64,000 bases of DNA from Nephrocerus scutellatus (GCA_947095585.1 OX352763.1:25221462-25285461), one strand, 5' to 3'. Numbered from the stretch's first letter, positions 42,413 to 54,290 are shown. The notes: generated by a model from the letters alone, not told the origin. Numbers and translations: made by a program.

Positions 42413-43250
42413 GATACTTATGTATGCTGACGACATCGTTTTTCTCTCTGATACAATCAACGGGATGCAGTTGATGATAGACAGACTAGCTGAGTACTGA
42501 AAGCTATGGAACATGAGTGTTAATCTTGACAAGTCGAAGATGATGATATATTCAGAGGCGGAAGCGGTAGGTATTCACGAAACGAAAACTGGCTTCTTTA
42601 ATGTGAACGTATTGGAATAGCGAGAGAATAGAAGTACTAAGGATTTATGATAAGTAAGCGAGATGGAACAAGGTAGAATACCTAAGTTGGTGCTTATTTT
42701 TAAGAAGTGGTCATCTTTATCAAATTTGGGAACGTTTAGCGACTAAATGTGGTTTAGCTTTAGATTAACACCTGAGAAGCAGGGTACAAATTTAAGATCT
42801 AATTTTTACGAGCTAATGTCATCAGTCGGACGAAATAGATACGACAGATACGAAAGCAACGGTGGGAGCTCCCAACATAGAATATACTACTCGCAATTAA
42901 GACATAATCGACAACATGAAACATACTTTTTAAACTGCAACTCAACCGACAAAATAATCCTAATATTGAAAGTAATTAGGTGATCTGATCGTACTTAATT
43001 GTATGCCGCATCGCCCAGAGCTGCCAATTCTTGTTGACGTTTTCCACTTTCTAGCGATATGCCCTATTTTAAAAGAATACCCCGCCTACTATACTTTGGG
43101 TCAACTGAGCTGGGCGAGGAGAGAGCGCTGAGCATTTTAAATAGGAAATATGGGTGGAACGCGTTGTACAACTACCCTACAAAGGCGCTAATGTATAGAA
43201 AATGTATAATGGAGGAAAGTTTTTTAAAATAGATATGCCATTATAACTAG
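42413..43250 (+). mobile_element. Third LINE type, RT palm and C-terminus, fragment
   Basis: Opens with LMYADDIVFLSDTINGMQLM and IDRLAEY, then LWNMSVNLDKSKMMIYSEAE (42420-42560), an intact catalytic box and the following lysine-containing motif of a non-LTR RT. The open stretch 42747-42983 reads WFSFRLTPEKQGTNLRSNF, GRNRYDRYESNG and HRIYYSQLRHNRQHETYFLN, and 43050-43240 reads CPILKEYPP-like and LPYKGANV-like pieces of a C-terminal zinc-binding/tail region. Different from families A to E in the window; clade not assigned. Confidence 0.65.
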
Positions 43251-43638
43251 AATTCGTTATGTAATTGTTAAATTCTATATGCGAATGTTTAATATACCAT
43301 GTTTGTTTATAGCCTAATGTCAATCTGGCAGACGGTCATTAATGACCAATCCTAAATAAACTTGAAAACTATGTCTAATAATGTACCGACCTACCTTTTA
43401 TGAAATAAAAGTCTAAGCTAACTACTTAACTGGTACATGTACACATGAGCGTGCATTGCAGGCAGTCACTAATTAACACCAACATATTCTGGCGGCCCAT
43501 TGAGATCTTTTTTTTTATTACACAGAATCTGAATCATGCAGTTATGAGGACTTATGAGAGAAGCTGCTTCAGTGCAAAGTGCGCAAAATGGTAACTGCTT
43601 CATCCTCCTTTTCTACATTTCAAATACGGCTCGACATA
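43251..43638. other. AT-rich spacer
   Basis: Nothing recognised. Confidence 0.35.
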
Positions 43639-43767
43639 AAGTTTTATAAAAAAAAAGTTAAATATGTTTTGGGCTTAGTAGTGTATACACAAATTAGTAG
43701 AAGGACTCCTTTTTAAGGGAAACTAAAACAAAACAAAGCTCACTTTTGAGTTTTGCCAGGCAATAGC
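43639..43767 (+). repeat. 129-bp direct repeat, copy 1
   Basis: AAGTTTTATAAAAAAAAAGT, TAAATATGTTTTGGGCTTAG through CACTTTTGAGTTTTGCCAGG, CAATAGC is repeated at 44869-44997 with fewer than ten differences. Neither copy shows a plain TG...CA LTR structure. Confidence 0.88.
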
Positions 43768-44868
43768 AAAGGGTTACACTGACACACACTTCCACTAAAA
43801 TAATGTTTCCATGAAATTTGCAACTTTTTTCTTTTGTTACCTTTTCAGTGACAACTTTTGAAAGCCAACAACTTACAGCTCGAAACATTGCCCGGCTTTG
43901 AGTAAATTAATGGAAAGCTTCTGAATGTCGCAACGAGTGTGCACAAAAAGGAAAATCTCGACTGTTCGCTTGCAATTAAATTAATAAAGATTTTGCCTTT
44001 TGTTTTTGTTTGTTTGAGTTTACTTTGTAAAATTTGGGTTAACATTGCATTGTGAAGACTAGTTACCTAAACTTTAAATATGCGGCATAAACGTCTGTCA
44101 CTGTTTAAGAATAATTCACAATTTTGAAAAGTTTTTCAAGTTTTGTAAGGAATCCTTTGACATAAAAAATACAATCAAAAATTGTTGGAATACATTTCTT
44201 TTGGGGCGTGCTTACGTTTCCTTGGCCATCAATACTTTAGACTTTTGGACTTGTTCACTTTTGGACGGACGTTCTGGTATCGTTGGTAGGGGGAAAAAAG
44301 GTAAAAATACTTTTTCAACTGAACTGCAAGCTGACAATTAATCACTTAGTTACGTCTTTCATTGCTGACAACAACGCAGAGTTGATCTGCTTTTCTTTTG
44401 TTCTTTAAAAACTCAAAGAACAACTAATTATAAGACAATATATTGACTGTTTTGATGAATGATGATGATTAAAACGCGTAAAATAGAACTTTCGAAATAG
44501 TTTCACAACATTTTACTGAATTTTAACGTTCAAGGATCATTTAATTTCATCATGGAATACCTGATAACCACTTGATGTTCCCTTCAGTTATTAATCCTAG
44601 TCAAAGCATTAGGTCTTACGCTAAACGCGACTACTACAACCAATATCGATAAGTCGATGTCTAGTACAAAATTAACTTGCATCGAAGGAGTTTTCCCATC
44701 GAGGCACTCCAAACAGATAAAACGGCAGCGGTGAATATCGAATTTCGCTACCCCATTTCCCGGTAGAATGAATAACTTAATGAACACCTTATTCGGAGCA
44801 TCAGACCATCTAGGAACCGGCATACCCGAATTCTTTCGTCAAAGAAGACTCCAGTTTCGGGGTTACTT
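43768..44868. other. Interval between the direct repeats
   Basis: About 1.1 kb of AT-rich sequence. A 79-codon minus-strand frame (44584-44823) has no recognisable domain. No primer-binding site or gag/pol motif is seen. Confidence 0.35.
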
Positions 44869-44997
44869 AAAGTTTAATAAAAAAAAGTTAAATATGTTTC
44901 GGGCTAAGTAGTGTGTACACAAATTTGTAGAAGTACTCCTTTTTAAGGGAAACTAAAACAAAACAAAGCTCACTTTTGAGTTTTGCCAGGCAATAGC
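44869..44997 (+). repeat. 129-bp direct repeat, copy 2
   Basis: Second copy of the repeat at 43639, same orientation, 1230 bp downstream. Sequence beyond the repeat differs on both sides. Confidence 0.88.
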
Positions 44998-45892
44998 CTT
45001 TTATTCACAAAGATTTCTGCAAGATGTGTTCCGAAATCGATTTCAGTGTAAATAAAAACAACCCATAAAAATTAAAAATTTTTGTTATTTATGAGGATTA
45101 CTTCAAAACATACAGTAAAAGCAAAACATCGCAGTAAAACTTAAACATAATATATAGATAAGGTAATTATATTAATTGTTAAAAAAAACGACAAACACAA
45201 TTAAAAGTCAGCGATGATTTACAACTCAGGACATCATGTTACGTTCGACGTTGAAAACGAATGTGTTAATGAAATTGCAATTAATAAGTTCGAAACGATA
45301 GAAAGCAGGTTAGTAAAGTTTATACTCGTATTACTAATAAATGTTGATGAGCTTAAATGAAATGCTTTTATTCATTTAAGCTCATCAACATTTGCCGCAA
45401 CTATCCGCAATAGAACAATGCTCTATAGCAAACAACAATACCTCTCTGCATTGTGTACACGCGAGTACAAATTATAAAATGTTTATTACCTGATGAACAT
45501 GATGTCTAATTAATTTGCTTTGTACCACGGTAAAAATCAGGAGAAAATAACAAAAAATGAATGACTAAGTTTTCTATTGGATGATCCGTATAGTCTTCGT
45601 GTGTGCATTGAACAAATCCCGAAACAAATAGAGAAACAGGTCAGGATAATAAAAAGTGCTAATTAGCTAATTATAGTATATTACAGAATGAGCAAGGAAA
45701 GTGGAGTGAGCACTTTTCTGCGAGTCATGTACGCTATTTTGCACGCGTCCAAACCGGTTTTTTGCTAAATCGAGAGAGAAGCAGAAATGTGAGAATGTGT
45801 GTTCGCTGTGACTGCAGTAAATAACAAAGAAATGAATTTTTCACGCGTCCAAACCGGTTTTTCTGCTAAATCGAGAGAGAAACAGAACAGAA
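44998..45892. other. AT-rich spacer with a perfect hairpin and a short duplication
   Basis: Holds a 23-bp perfect inverted repeat at 45339-45393 and a roughly 50-bp direct duplication (CACGCGTCCAAACCGGTTTT...CTAAATCGAGAGAGAA) at 45740-45789 and 45840-45889. No gene recognised. Confidence 0.6.
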
Positions 45893-46705
45893 GAACAACG
45901 TGTATCAGGCTGAGGTGACAGCGATGATTGAGGTAGCAGTGACTTGGCTGAAAGATAATATTATATCGTTATCTATGTAAACAGTCAGGCGGCAACCAAT
46001 TCGCTGGATTCAGTCTCAATGACGTCGGGGGTAGCGATAAGCTGCCACACATCTCTCAAGGAGAGAAGCGAGTATTTCAAAATCAGCTTAGTCTGGGTAC
46101 ACTCTGATATCGATGGTAAATGCAAAGCAAACGAACTAGCTAGAAATGGCACAAAGCTTCAACTACTACCGGAAAGGGCAGGCATAGGAGCACCTTTAGC
46201 AGCGGCTATGTTTTTGCTTCGGAAAGAGGCAAAAACATTAACAAACGCGAGGAGGTAGACGCATACCTCCACATGTACTATAGCAAAACAAGTTTGGACT
46301 AAGCTAGACTTAAATCGCTCTAGAGCACTAATATTCCTGCAAAGAACGGTTATGAAAATAACTATAGTTATTTTAACAGGACACGACTGTCTCCTTGAAG
46401 TTCATGCTAGAAAAATGGGCCTTGAGTTCAATGACTTCTGTAGAAGCTGCTATGACGCCGAATAGGAAGAAACAGTATGCCAATTCATGTGTACATTACA
46501 TATCCGGATCATGCATGCAGAAGACTGAAACATTTGGGATATCACACATTAAACAGCTCAACGGACGTCGTAAACTGTCAACTGGGAGATATCTTAAAAT
46601 TCATAAAAAGTACTAAATGGGCTTTGTGATAAAAGGGGAAGGGAGTCACAATAAAGCGTAACCGGTCTAAGTGTGCTACAGCAGCCACCAAACCTAACCT
46701 AATCT
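45893..46705 (+). mobile_element. LOA/R1-like LINE, copy 6: RNase H and 3' end
   Basis: 3' part only. YQAEVTAMIEVAVTWLKDN (45903-45962, catalytic Glu), VNSQAATNSLDSVSMTS (second Asp replaced by Asn), VAISCHTSLKERSEYFKI, LVWVHSDIDGKCKANELARN (46088-46145; the Gly of VPGHSD is lost), GTKLQLLPERAGIGAPLA, then FNDFCRSCYDAE and ETVCQFMC (46428-46495), the C-terminal zinc knuckle with a stop inside, and a 3' UTR ending in CCACCAAACCTAACCTAATC. The order matches copy 3. Frameshifts near 46255 and 46460. Confidence 0.8.
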
Positions 46706-46892
46706 ACCTCTATACCAATTTAAGAACTTCATACCATAAGGATCTTATTAACTGGGAAGTTTCTGAAATCCATCGCTCTTTTCCCTAGCTTACTCCACTG
46801 CTGAAAACTATATCCCTACTTGGCTCTATAGCGTTTACACGAACAAAATATACAGCCCTCAATACATCGATAGGCGTAATTTATTTCGGAAT

Positions 46893-47410
46893 GTTTTTTT
46901 TTTGTAATGTTCACTTGTTAAAGGGATTTCCACCCTTATAATGCTAAGTACAGCATTAGGAATTAATGAGAGAAAGAGAAAATATACGATGTCTATGCAC
47001 ATGCGCCTTAATTGCAGAAACAACGACATATTTTAAAATGGAGCGAACGGAGGCTCTTTCAAGTATATGATCCTTAAACTCGACAACAGATCTTTTTAGA
47101 ATGGCTTGAGATGTCCAAGCTTTTGCCCAAATACAAATATATTATGTTGAGATTATTTTGCAATGAAATGGAATAATCCATGAATGAAATTTTATATAAT
47201 ATTTGACATAATCAGCAAATAATAAAGTTCACGAGGATTTACGATTATCATTTATCTCATTTATATATTAGGAAAAAAGCAAAATGGACCTAGGTGGGCA
47301 GCCTTGGGGTACACCGGAAATTACCTTAAAGGAGTTTTGTTTAAAATAATTAATTAGAACTAGACTAGGCAACAATATTTCAAGAAATTATTAATTTGAT
47401 AGACTGTCAC
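46893..47410 (-). mobile_element. Jockey/CR1-like LINE, 3' end, decayed
   Basis: The T run at 46895-46904 is a poly-A tail on the minus strand. Next to it, CACCCTTATAATGCT...GATGTCTATGCACATG resembles the 3' end of family C at 13.2 kb. Further upstream on the minus strand are SGVPQGCPPRSILLF, YINEIND and LLFADYVKYYIKF (47180-47320), a recognisable but degraded palm with FADY in place of FADD. Heavily decayed. Confidence 0.6.
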
Positions 47411-47748
47411 AACCTAAACTTAATGACGTTACAATCCAACATTGGCTCGATTAACTATCTGGTTCATATGGTGTTCCACACGCGGATTACTTAGCACATA
47501 CACCATGCATCCGTAAATCAGTTTAAACACATAGTCAGCTTAAGCCCTGTTCCAATAATGACACCACCGAAGAGTGTGAATAATACTGGAAACATAATCT
47601 TTACTGCTCTTCTAAGCCAAAAAAAAAATCTGTTTTGCAATAGTGCTCCTTCGTTGGATTACTCAGCTGATGTCATTAGCAGATGGAACCTAGGTGAACA
47701 AAGTCCTTAACTATCTTAAAGTTATAGCTGTCTATTGTGATGTTCTGG
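47411..47748. other. Spacer
   Basis: Nothing recognised, possibly further decayed LINE sequence. Confidence 0.3.
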
Positions 47749-48040
47749 TGGGCTCCGTCGCTCTATTCATTAGTGCGTTGAACATCTGGGCAGCAGGTTT
47801 AAGGCTTGAATCTCATAATTTTTCACGGTCGGACCTCTCGCGAATGTCACAAACATCCGAGAGTAATAACTTGTCACGAAAAGTTTCTCAATTCGCTATT
47901 CGTCATTAAATTTCAGGTCCTATTCTATTTGTATTCGGAATGCAAACATATAACACGAACAACACGAATGTTCGCGTGAAGCTAGGTTTTGGATCGCATC
48001 GGTCTATCGAGCCATTATTACATTATTACTATTATTGTCA
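47749..48040 (+). mobile_element. tRNA-derived SINE, copy 6 (diverged, nearly full length)
   Basis: Head GTGGGCTCCGTCGCTCTATT, degenerate B box GGTTTAAGGCTTGAATCTC, body CATCCGAGAGTAATAACTTG, AGTTTCTCAATTCGC, GCGTGAAGCTAGG, TGGATCGCATCGGTCTATCG, and tail ATTATTACATTATTACTATT. It retains the 3' block that the copy at 33.3 kb lacks. Confidence 0.8.
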
Positions 48041-48059
48041 AGTTCTGAGCATTAGGAGA

Positions 48060-48640
48060 TTATAATTTTAAAAAAATCATATGCCAGTGTGTCTCACCTT
48101 CTCTAAATCCTTTCTTTACATCAAAGGACTCCACTTTTTGTTTCCTACGAGTATCTTGACAGTTAAATGAATTTGGATGCCAAAACTATATAGACATAGC
48201 GATTGTCTAGGTCGTCTCTACTTCTTTGATCATCTGCAGAATTTCTCGTGGGGTGCATCTGGAATTTCCTGATCTTAAGCTGGACTTTTAGTGGCCCAGA
48301 CTAATTCCTCTATAGTAGGCACAATTTAGTGAGTCTCCTTTTTATGGATATGCTGAGATTATATTCATATGATATTTCATCTGACCAAATTTTAGACTTA
48401 AGCTGTTGTATGCACTCTACCAAATCATCAACAGCAGTTGTAAAAAGCCGACCGGCAGGCCGTCAGAACTAGCTGCTTTACCATTCTTTAGTTTGAATAA
48501 TGCAAACCTCACTTCCATTATTCTGGTGGTCAGAATGATGACTGTATTCGATGAAGTAAATCACTGGTCTGCAGAAGTGAAGAATTTGTCTTTCTATTAT
48601 TAGCCTTTTACTCTAATATGTATGTATAATGGAACTTGCT
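48060..48640 (-). mobile_element. RTE-like LINE, linker and RT start, decayed
   Basis: Minus-strand pieces in shifting frames: EVRFALFKLKNGKAASSDG (48460-48520), DDLVECIQQLKSKIWSDEIS (48370-48440), and NCAYYRGISL-like sequence near 48290-48320. This is the order seen between endonuclease and RT in RTE-type pols. Too broken to place in family B or E. Confidence 0.5.
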
Positions 48641-50779
48641 CATATTTAAGAAGTTTTTGATATAAGGGAAGGACGATTACTGAGTAAACTTCTATACTCT
48701 GCTGATAGCCGGAAACTCTTTTGTGGAATCTACATCATCTTCCTCGTACGTGTAGCTACAATAGTTTGCTATTAAAGAGACGTTCTTGTAGATGCAACAA
48801 AGTAAAAAATACTATTATAGTGCAAATAGTAGAAACAACATCAATAAATTCTTAAAGAGCCAAAAGGTTGCCGGTATAGTTAGCCGTTTGTCGCTCCTTT
48901 TGAACTCGATCAGAACATACTGATTGCACTCGAGAAGGATTTACCACTTCACCTACTGAGCCATAAATCTTCTTAAACTCCATATACATACCATATATTC
49001 CGCTGAATGTAGGTAATTCGCTACTTATCACCTTGCATTTGTATGTATGTTGTATTCCGTATATATTCTGTTTCATGCTCGTACTTTAAACAATTGCTCA
49101 ATTAGGACTGAAAACAGGGTGGCCTACATATCTATGTGTATATGAATAAGCTCGCATATCCATCTGATTATTGTACATACATATAATAATGAAGCTTAAA
49201 AGAGCAGGCAACCCACATCGAATCAGTACTCGTATAAGGGATGATGTTATAGGTACTTTGCATAACTACGTACTAATTTGATGGTTTGTTTTCTTAAGAA
49301 TTTTGTGTGCGAGTGTGTGTGTGTGTGCGGCACATGTACAATGCAAAAAGTTTTTCCATTCAAAATTTGACGTCTGTGATGCTCTGATGGGAAATAGCTC
49401 TATCAAGCCTGCCTCACTACAACGTATTTCATTTAAATTTCTGCAACATCTTGAGAAGCAAAGGTGTGATAAGATAGCAAACAAAATACAAAAAAAATTG
49501 TTTTAGTGTTAAGAGTGAAATATCTCCACATTTGCATACAAATAAGGTGAAAGAACTGCAAATGTCTGTGAACCTACGCACATTCAGACATGCCTTACTA
49601 AGCTACCTTAACTCCCATTGTTTGCTTGCACTTAACTAAAAAAAAAAAAAAAGAAGAAATTTTTCATTTTCTCCTGTCGTCATTTATTGTTAAGAAAAGG
49701 AGCAACAACAACATTCTTTACAAAACTGAGTTATGCCAGCACAGGTGAATCATCCCGTAAGGATGCTCTCGTAAGATAACAACGACAGCATGTGGTATAC
49801 CATACCAACTTTTTTTTTAATTTTCTTTTGAAAAGTTATCCACAAAATGTTTCAAACAAAATAAAGGTCTCAAGGTACAATTACCTTGAACATGTCCTAG
49901 CTCTAGCAATGATGACGTTCAACGTATTCATCGGCATTAAGGTATGTGTGCATTTTAATGTAAAATTCAATTACAGGACACAATGTTCAAATCGGAATTA
50001 CGCCTTGGGCATGTCATGGCTACTAGGATAGACAAAAAAGAAAAACAAAGGTCCTAGCATTGAGTTATGACAGAAGTTTCTGCTTCCACCCAGTGAGACA
50101 CAATTCTTCTTCATCTCCTTTTTCTTGAACATCTACTTTTGCTGCAAATTAATTTCACAAAAGGTTATGCTGATATCTGCTTTTGCCATTGTGTTAGGTG
50201 TGACAACGATTATGTGATGAGGAGAATGGATGCTATGTATTTTTATATGTGCCACAACGTAAATGAACGGCGTACGTATAAGTGTACAGAAGTTAGATAA
50301 TTTTCAAATATAAAGATACAAATGAAGTGGAAAAGTGCCGACCGACCCGGAATACAAATTACCCTATTCTAGGATGGCAATTTCATTTCATTCATAAATG
50401 TCCTTTTTTTGGGGTAATTATTGTTGCGTCATTACGTGTGGCAAATAAAGAACAATTACCATACAATTAATTATGTTGGGCACATGTCCTGCAGAATATT
50501 GTTCTCCGATCCTTATGTACTGCTTTGCTTACGGGTTTATTATTGTCACACACAAAGACAGACGCATTTGGTTGGAGAAATTATAATTAAACGCAAGAAA
50601 GGGATCTTAAACCAAGCAATGGTTACTTTGAGCTTGAGTACTTCCTTATTGTCAGAAACACAAAAATCTACAGGTTGTATGTCATGCATTTTTAGTCAAA
50701 AGGGCTTTTCAACAAGAAGGACGACAAAAATTTGAATGAATAATGTGATCGTGGTTCGTGTGGTTGGTGCTTCTTGTAT
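48641..50779. other. AT-rich spacer, nothing recognised
   Basis: About 2.1 kb. Includes GT-rich run at 49310-49328 and an A15-type run near 49640. No coding or repeat family signature. Confidence 0.4.
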
Positions 50780-50945
50780 GAGAGCCCCCCGATCCCGCGG
50801 CCAGATCACTATCGAATTTTAACAGATAGCACTGTCACCGGAAATATACATGTGTGCAAAATTTCGATAAAATCGGGCTTTGGGAAGTGGGTTAAAAATT
50901 TATCATAAGATCTGACCAGCCAGCCAGCCAGCCAGCCAGCCAACC
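50780..50945 (+). repeat. Unclassified dispersed repeat F, copy 4
   Basis: GAGCCCCCCGATCCCGCGG, GCACTGTCACCGGAAATATA, CATGTGTGCAAAATTTCGAT, AAAATCGGGCTTTGGGAAGT and GGGTTAAAAATTTATC lead into AGATCTGACCAGCCAGCC and a clean (CCAG)n array at 50916-50941. The most regular copy of F. Confidence 0.8.
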
Positions 50946-51094
50946 TGGTAACAAAACGTCCAATGGTCATTTCAATTTTTAAATGCTTTTATATTAACTT
51001 TCCGGTGTCTGTCTGTTTGTCTGTTTTTTTATCATAATGCTGTTAGTTGACAGTCCTGTATGCGTTTTTGCAGTAGGACTTTTTGGTTGGTTTA

Positions 51095-51405
51095 AGGTGC
51101 TCTTGATGCGGTTTTGAGACAGTCTTAATGGGGTTTTGAGGGGTCTTGAGGTGGTCTTAAGGGGGTATTGTGTTGGGTTTGAGGGGGTTATTGGAGTGGT
51201 TTTGAGAGGGATCGGGTAGTGGGGGTATTGAGGGGGTACTGAGAGGGTTCTTGAGAGAGCGGGAGGCCTGATGGGGTCTTGAGGGTGTCTTGTGTGATAT
51301 TTGAGTGGGATATTAGGGTGCTTTTGTGGGAGGTCTTGAGAGGGTTTTGAGAAGAGTCTTAAGGAGGTTCTTGAGTGTGATCTTGAGGGGGTGTTTTGCG
51401 ATATC
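51095..51405 (+). repeat. GGTCTTGAGGGG-type minisatellite
   Basis: Roughly 20-25 irregular units of about 11-14 bp such as GGTCTTGAGGGGG, GGTTTTGAGGGG and GGGTCTTGAGG. Strong G/T strand bias over 300 bp. Confidence 0.85.
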
Positions 51406-51579
51406 TTGCTTTGAATTTTTTTTTAATACCTCAAATGCTTAGCGAGTTTTTTAATTCAGTCGATTTTTTAAGCCTTAAATATTCCAGATTCCCATTAACA
51501 AAAATATAACAATTTTTTTTATAACGATTCTAGTTGCTCTTGATCTACCACCCATTTTATTTTCTACCTTTTAGGGTGT

Positions 51580-51784
51580 TATAATATTAATATTCGGCGC
51601 GACAATATATTGCGGTCCAAGGCCTAGCTTCTCGCGACCATTTGTGTTGCGCAAGTATAGTTTTGGACACAAATGGGTAGGACCTACAATTTAAGGCCGG
51701 ATCCGAACGGCGAAATTAGAAGCTTTCCGCGACAAGTTATTACTCTCGTAACGTTTGTCACCCATTCGGAGAGGTGGTGGGAAA
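51580..51784 (-). mobile_element. tRNA-derived SINE, copy 7, head-truncated
   Basis: Minus-strand copy: tail ATAATATTAATATTCGGCGC, body GGTCCAAGGCCTAGCTTCTC, CATTTGTGTTGCGC, GACACAAATGGGTAGGACCT, AAGGCCGGATCCGAACGGCG, GACAAGTTATTACTCTCG to ACCCATTCGGAGAGGTGG. The tRNA-like head is missing (5' truncation). Confidence 0.88.
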
Positions 51785-52254
51785 ACTGGAACAGGAATTG
51801 AAGTTAGATATATGAAGACTCAAACAAAATATCAACTTCATCGAAACGCAGTTACAAAGGCTAGTATTTCTTCTAAAAAGGAATTCCTAAACGTTAGTCC
51901 ATTAGTATTAACAGAGCAATTTAAGTTTAAACGGGTTAGGGTACACCAAAGTAAGATTTTTCTTAAATCCCCGATAAATGATGTCAACATTGAAAATAGA
52001 CCATTACTGTAGAACGATTTTTGTCTTAAAATGTACACAAGAAACATTTCCCAAATTATTGTGTACGACACGTACGTTTGGTTCTCCGATAAGTTTATTG
52101 TCCTTTCGGACACGGTATTTGACGTTGGAATGCAGATATTTTTTTTTGCAACCTAACCTAAGGCTAAGGCGCACTGAGCGGAAAAATGTCGATTTTTTTG
52201 ATACTACTTTCCGTTACTACCACAGCTACAAATAATTATCTTTGTCAAATTCAT
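51785..52254. other. Spacer
   Basis: Short frames only; nothing recognised. Confidence 0.3.
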
Positions 52255-52640
52255 CGAAGTAGAGGCGCTGGAGTTTATTCTCTAAAGCCCGAATGTAGTC
52301 GAGAGAGAGCAGTTCATTCTCATCGAAATAACTGACCAATTGTTTCGCAATTCATCTCTCCAAAACCTTCGATAGACAAGGTACGAGTAGTACGCGATCA
52401 TTCATAAATGTTTCATCAAACTGCACGTTAAATTTCTGATCTCTAGGACGTATGTAAGATGGTTTTAAAACTGACCCGTTGAAGTTGAGAAACGAACTTT
52501 TACACCCGTCACATGTGTAACACGTGACACGCTTCACTTGCGGGCGATTATAAAAGCTATGTACCCACAAATAGGCATTTTTGCATTCAAACTTTAGTTC
52601 AGTACAGTTCCACACCATACCACACACTTACAAGTCACAT
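52255..52640 (-). mobile_element. Possible CR1/Jockey-type RT scrap
   Basis: Minus strand, two frames: VLLVPCLSKVLER (52372-52410) then, after a one-base shift, IAKQLVSYFDENELLSL (about 52300-52351). This resembles the LSKVLERIIxxQLxxYL region at the start of non-LTR RT domains. The upstream part (52430-52627) is open but I do not recognise it. Confidence 0.45.
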
Positions 52641-54220
52641 CTCATGACTTACGCGGTGGCGGTAACTCAAATTTTATTCCCATACCTAAGATGCGTACAC
52701 ATCAAAATGAAATTTATCTGAATCTCTTTAATATTTTAAGTCGTGTCAGTACGTCGATCTGCTATAAAACCGTGGGTCGTGTTTTATGCGCGATGTATGT
52801 ATTTAAGTCTAACATAAAGTTGTTATTTAAGCATTGCATTATCGACCTTTATCGAGTTTTACAAAGCTCAAAGAAGAGCATCGCGTCATCTAAAAGAATT
52901 AATTAAATCGGTGCAAAAAAAAATCCCTGCCGGATTTGATTTTATTGTTGGGGAATTTCAATTATTGAGCGACCACATTCATTCAGATTTTTTATTTATT
53001 TCCTTCGTTGGAGCAGCGCACTCGAATGTATTTTTAAATTAACTGCGCATTTCCACGTGGAGCATCGCTCTGTCCAATTTCATTTTAACACCACAAGATA
53101 GATGTATCACGTGATAGCAGTAATTAACAAAAATGCAAATACATACAACATCCCATCAGAGATACTATTCACAAGTGATCGCAATTTAAAAATTTTAATT
53201 TTTTCCGATTGCCTGTGAGGATTTTTGTTTTGTTTGTTTGTTTGTGCGATTCTCCATTGAGGATTATCTCACTATCTGAGTCTATATGCGGTCCACCAGA
53301 CATGGTAAATGGTAAACTCATCTAATCCTGGAATAGCACAGGGAAAAAGTTGCCTTTTTGTTGTCAACATTATCGCGGTCGTAATTCGTAACACGAGAAT
53401 GAATTGTAATTCAGCCGAACGCCGAAAACCCATTCTTGTGAGACTTGCGGTAAATTCGTTTTGTCATCCAACTGGGAAATATAAATTCGAAGAACAAGCA
53501 AGCCAGTTTAGAAAATATGTTGAACCGATTTATGCTTCAATTTTTTTTGGTTGTTCCACACAAAAACTTGGGCTATAAAATGCTATGGCGGACGATATTC
53601 TTATCGCCGAGCAATTTAATTTAATAGCATTGCCTTTGTCGTCGGCAAATTTGATACGCTCGAGTAGAAGTTTAGAAAAAAATCGATAACAATTTCAAGG
53701 ACGATACCACAAGAATAAATAAGAATAACCACATTGAGTCTCTACGTTGTTGTACAATTTGCAAAAAAGCCAATTTGCGTTGGCGTTGGCAAGAAAAACA
53801 AAATTTTCCTTTCAATAATAAAAGGAAATAAACATTACCGATGTAGGATATAAAAGGATCTTTGCAATAAAAAAACAGATATATGTACACACAAGAGTTA
53901 GCGAATTTTGATAAGAATATTAATAATATTTATATTTAATATTAGGTAGGTAAATGGAGTGGAGAACTTTTACGGGAGCCTCAATTATCGCTTAAGTGCA
54001 GCTTTTTGATACAAGAAAACAAAGAGGAACAACGATACCAAAGGGACTGTCAAACAAGTTGTTGGGATCATGAACTTGCAATATAACTAAAACCGTATCT
54101 TTAAATTTGAACCGCAACAAGATTTGCTCACAATTTACTTTACATCGCAACTTTATAATAATCGCAACGTTTTTTAATTGCAAGCCTAAAGTTCGAAGCT
54201 AATAATCAGCGCAAGAGAAT
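52641..54220. other. AT-rich spacer, nothing recognised
   Basis: No family signature found. Confidence 0.35.
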
Positions 54221-54221
54221 T

Positions 54222-54290
54222 TTTTTTTAGCGTGCCTGTGTTTGTCTGCTTGTCCAATTGTATATCTCGACTTCTACCAGCCTAAGATTG
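54222..54290 (+). mobile_element. Unclassified element D, scrap
   Basis: TTTTTTTTAGCGTGCCTGTG, TTTGTCTGCTTGTCC, TATATCTCGACTTCTACCAG matches the 5' part of D copies at 18.99 and 62.25 kb. Confidence 0.6.

Noticed and set aside
43639..44997. LTR retrotransposon bounded by the 129-bp repeats
   Set aside because: No TG...CA ends, no primer-binding site, no gag or pol motif, and only 1.1 kb between the repeats.
52352..52627. Cysteine-containing minus-strand frame as a new host gene
   Set aside because: Its downstream part joins by one frameshift to a LSKVLER...QLVSYFDEN stretch that looks like a non-LTR reverse transcriptase start, so a LINE scrap is more likely than a host gene.
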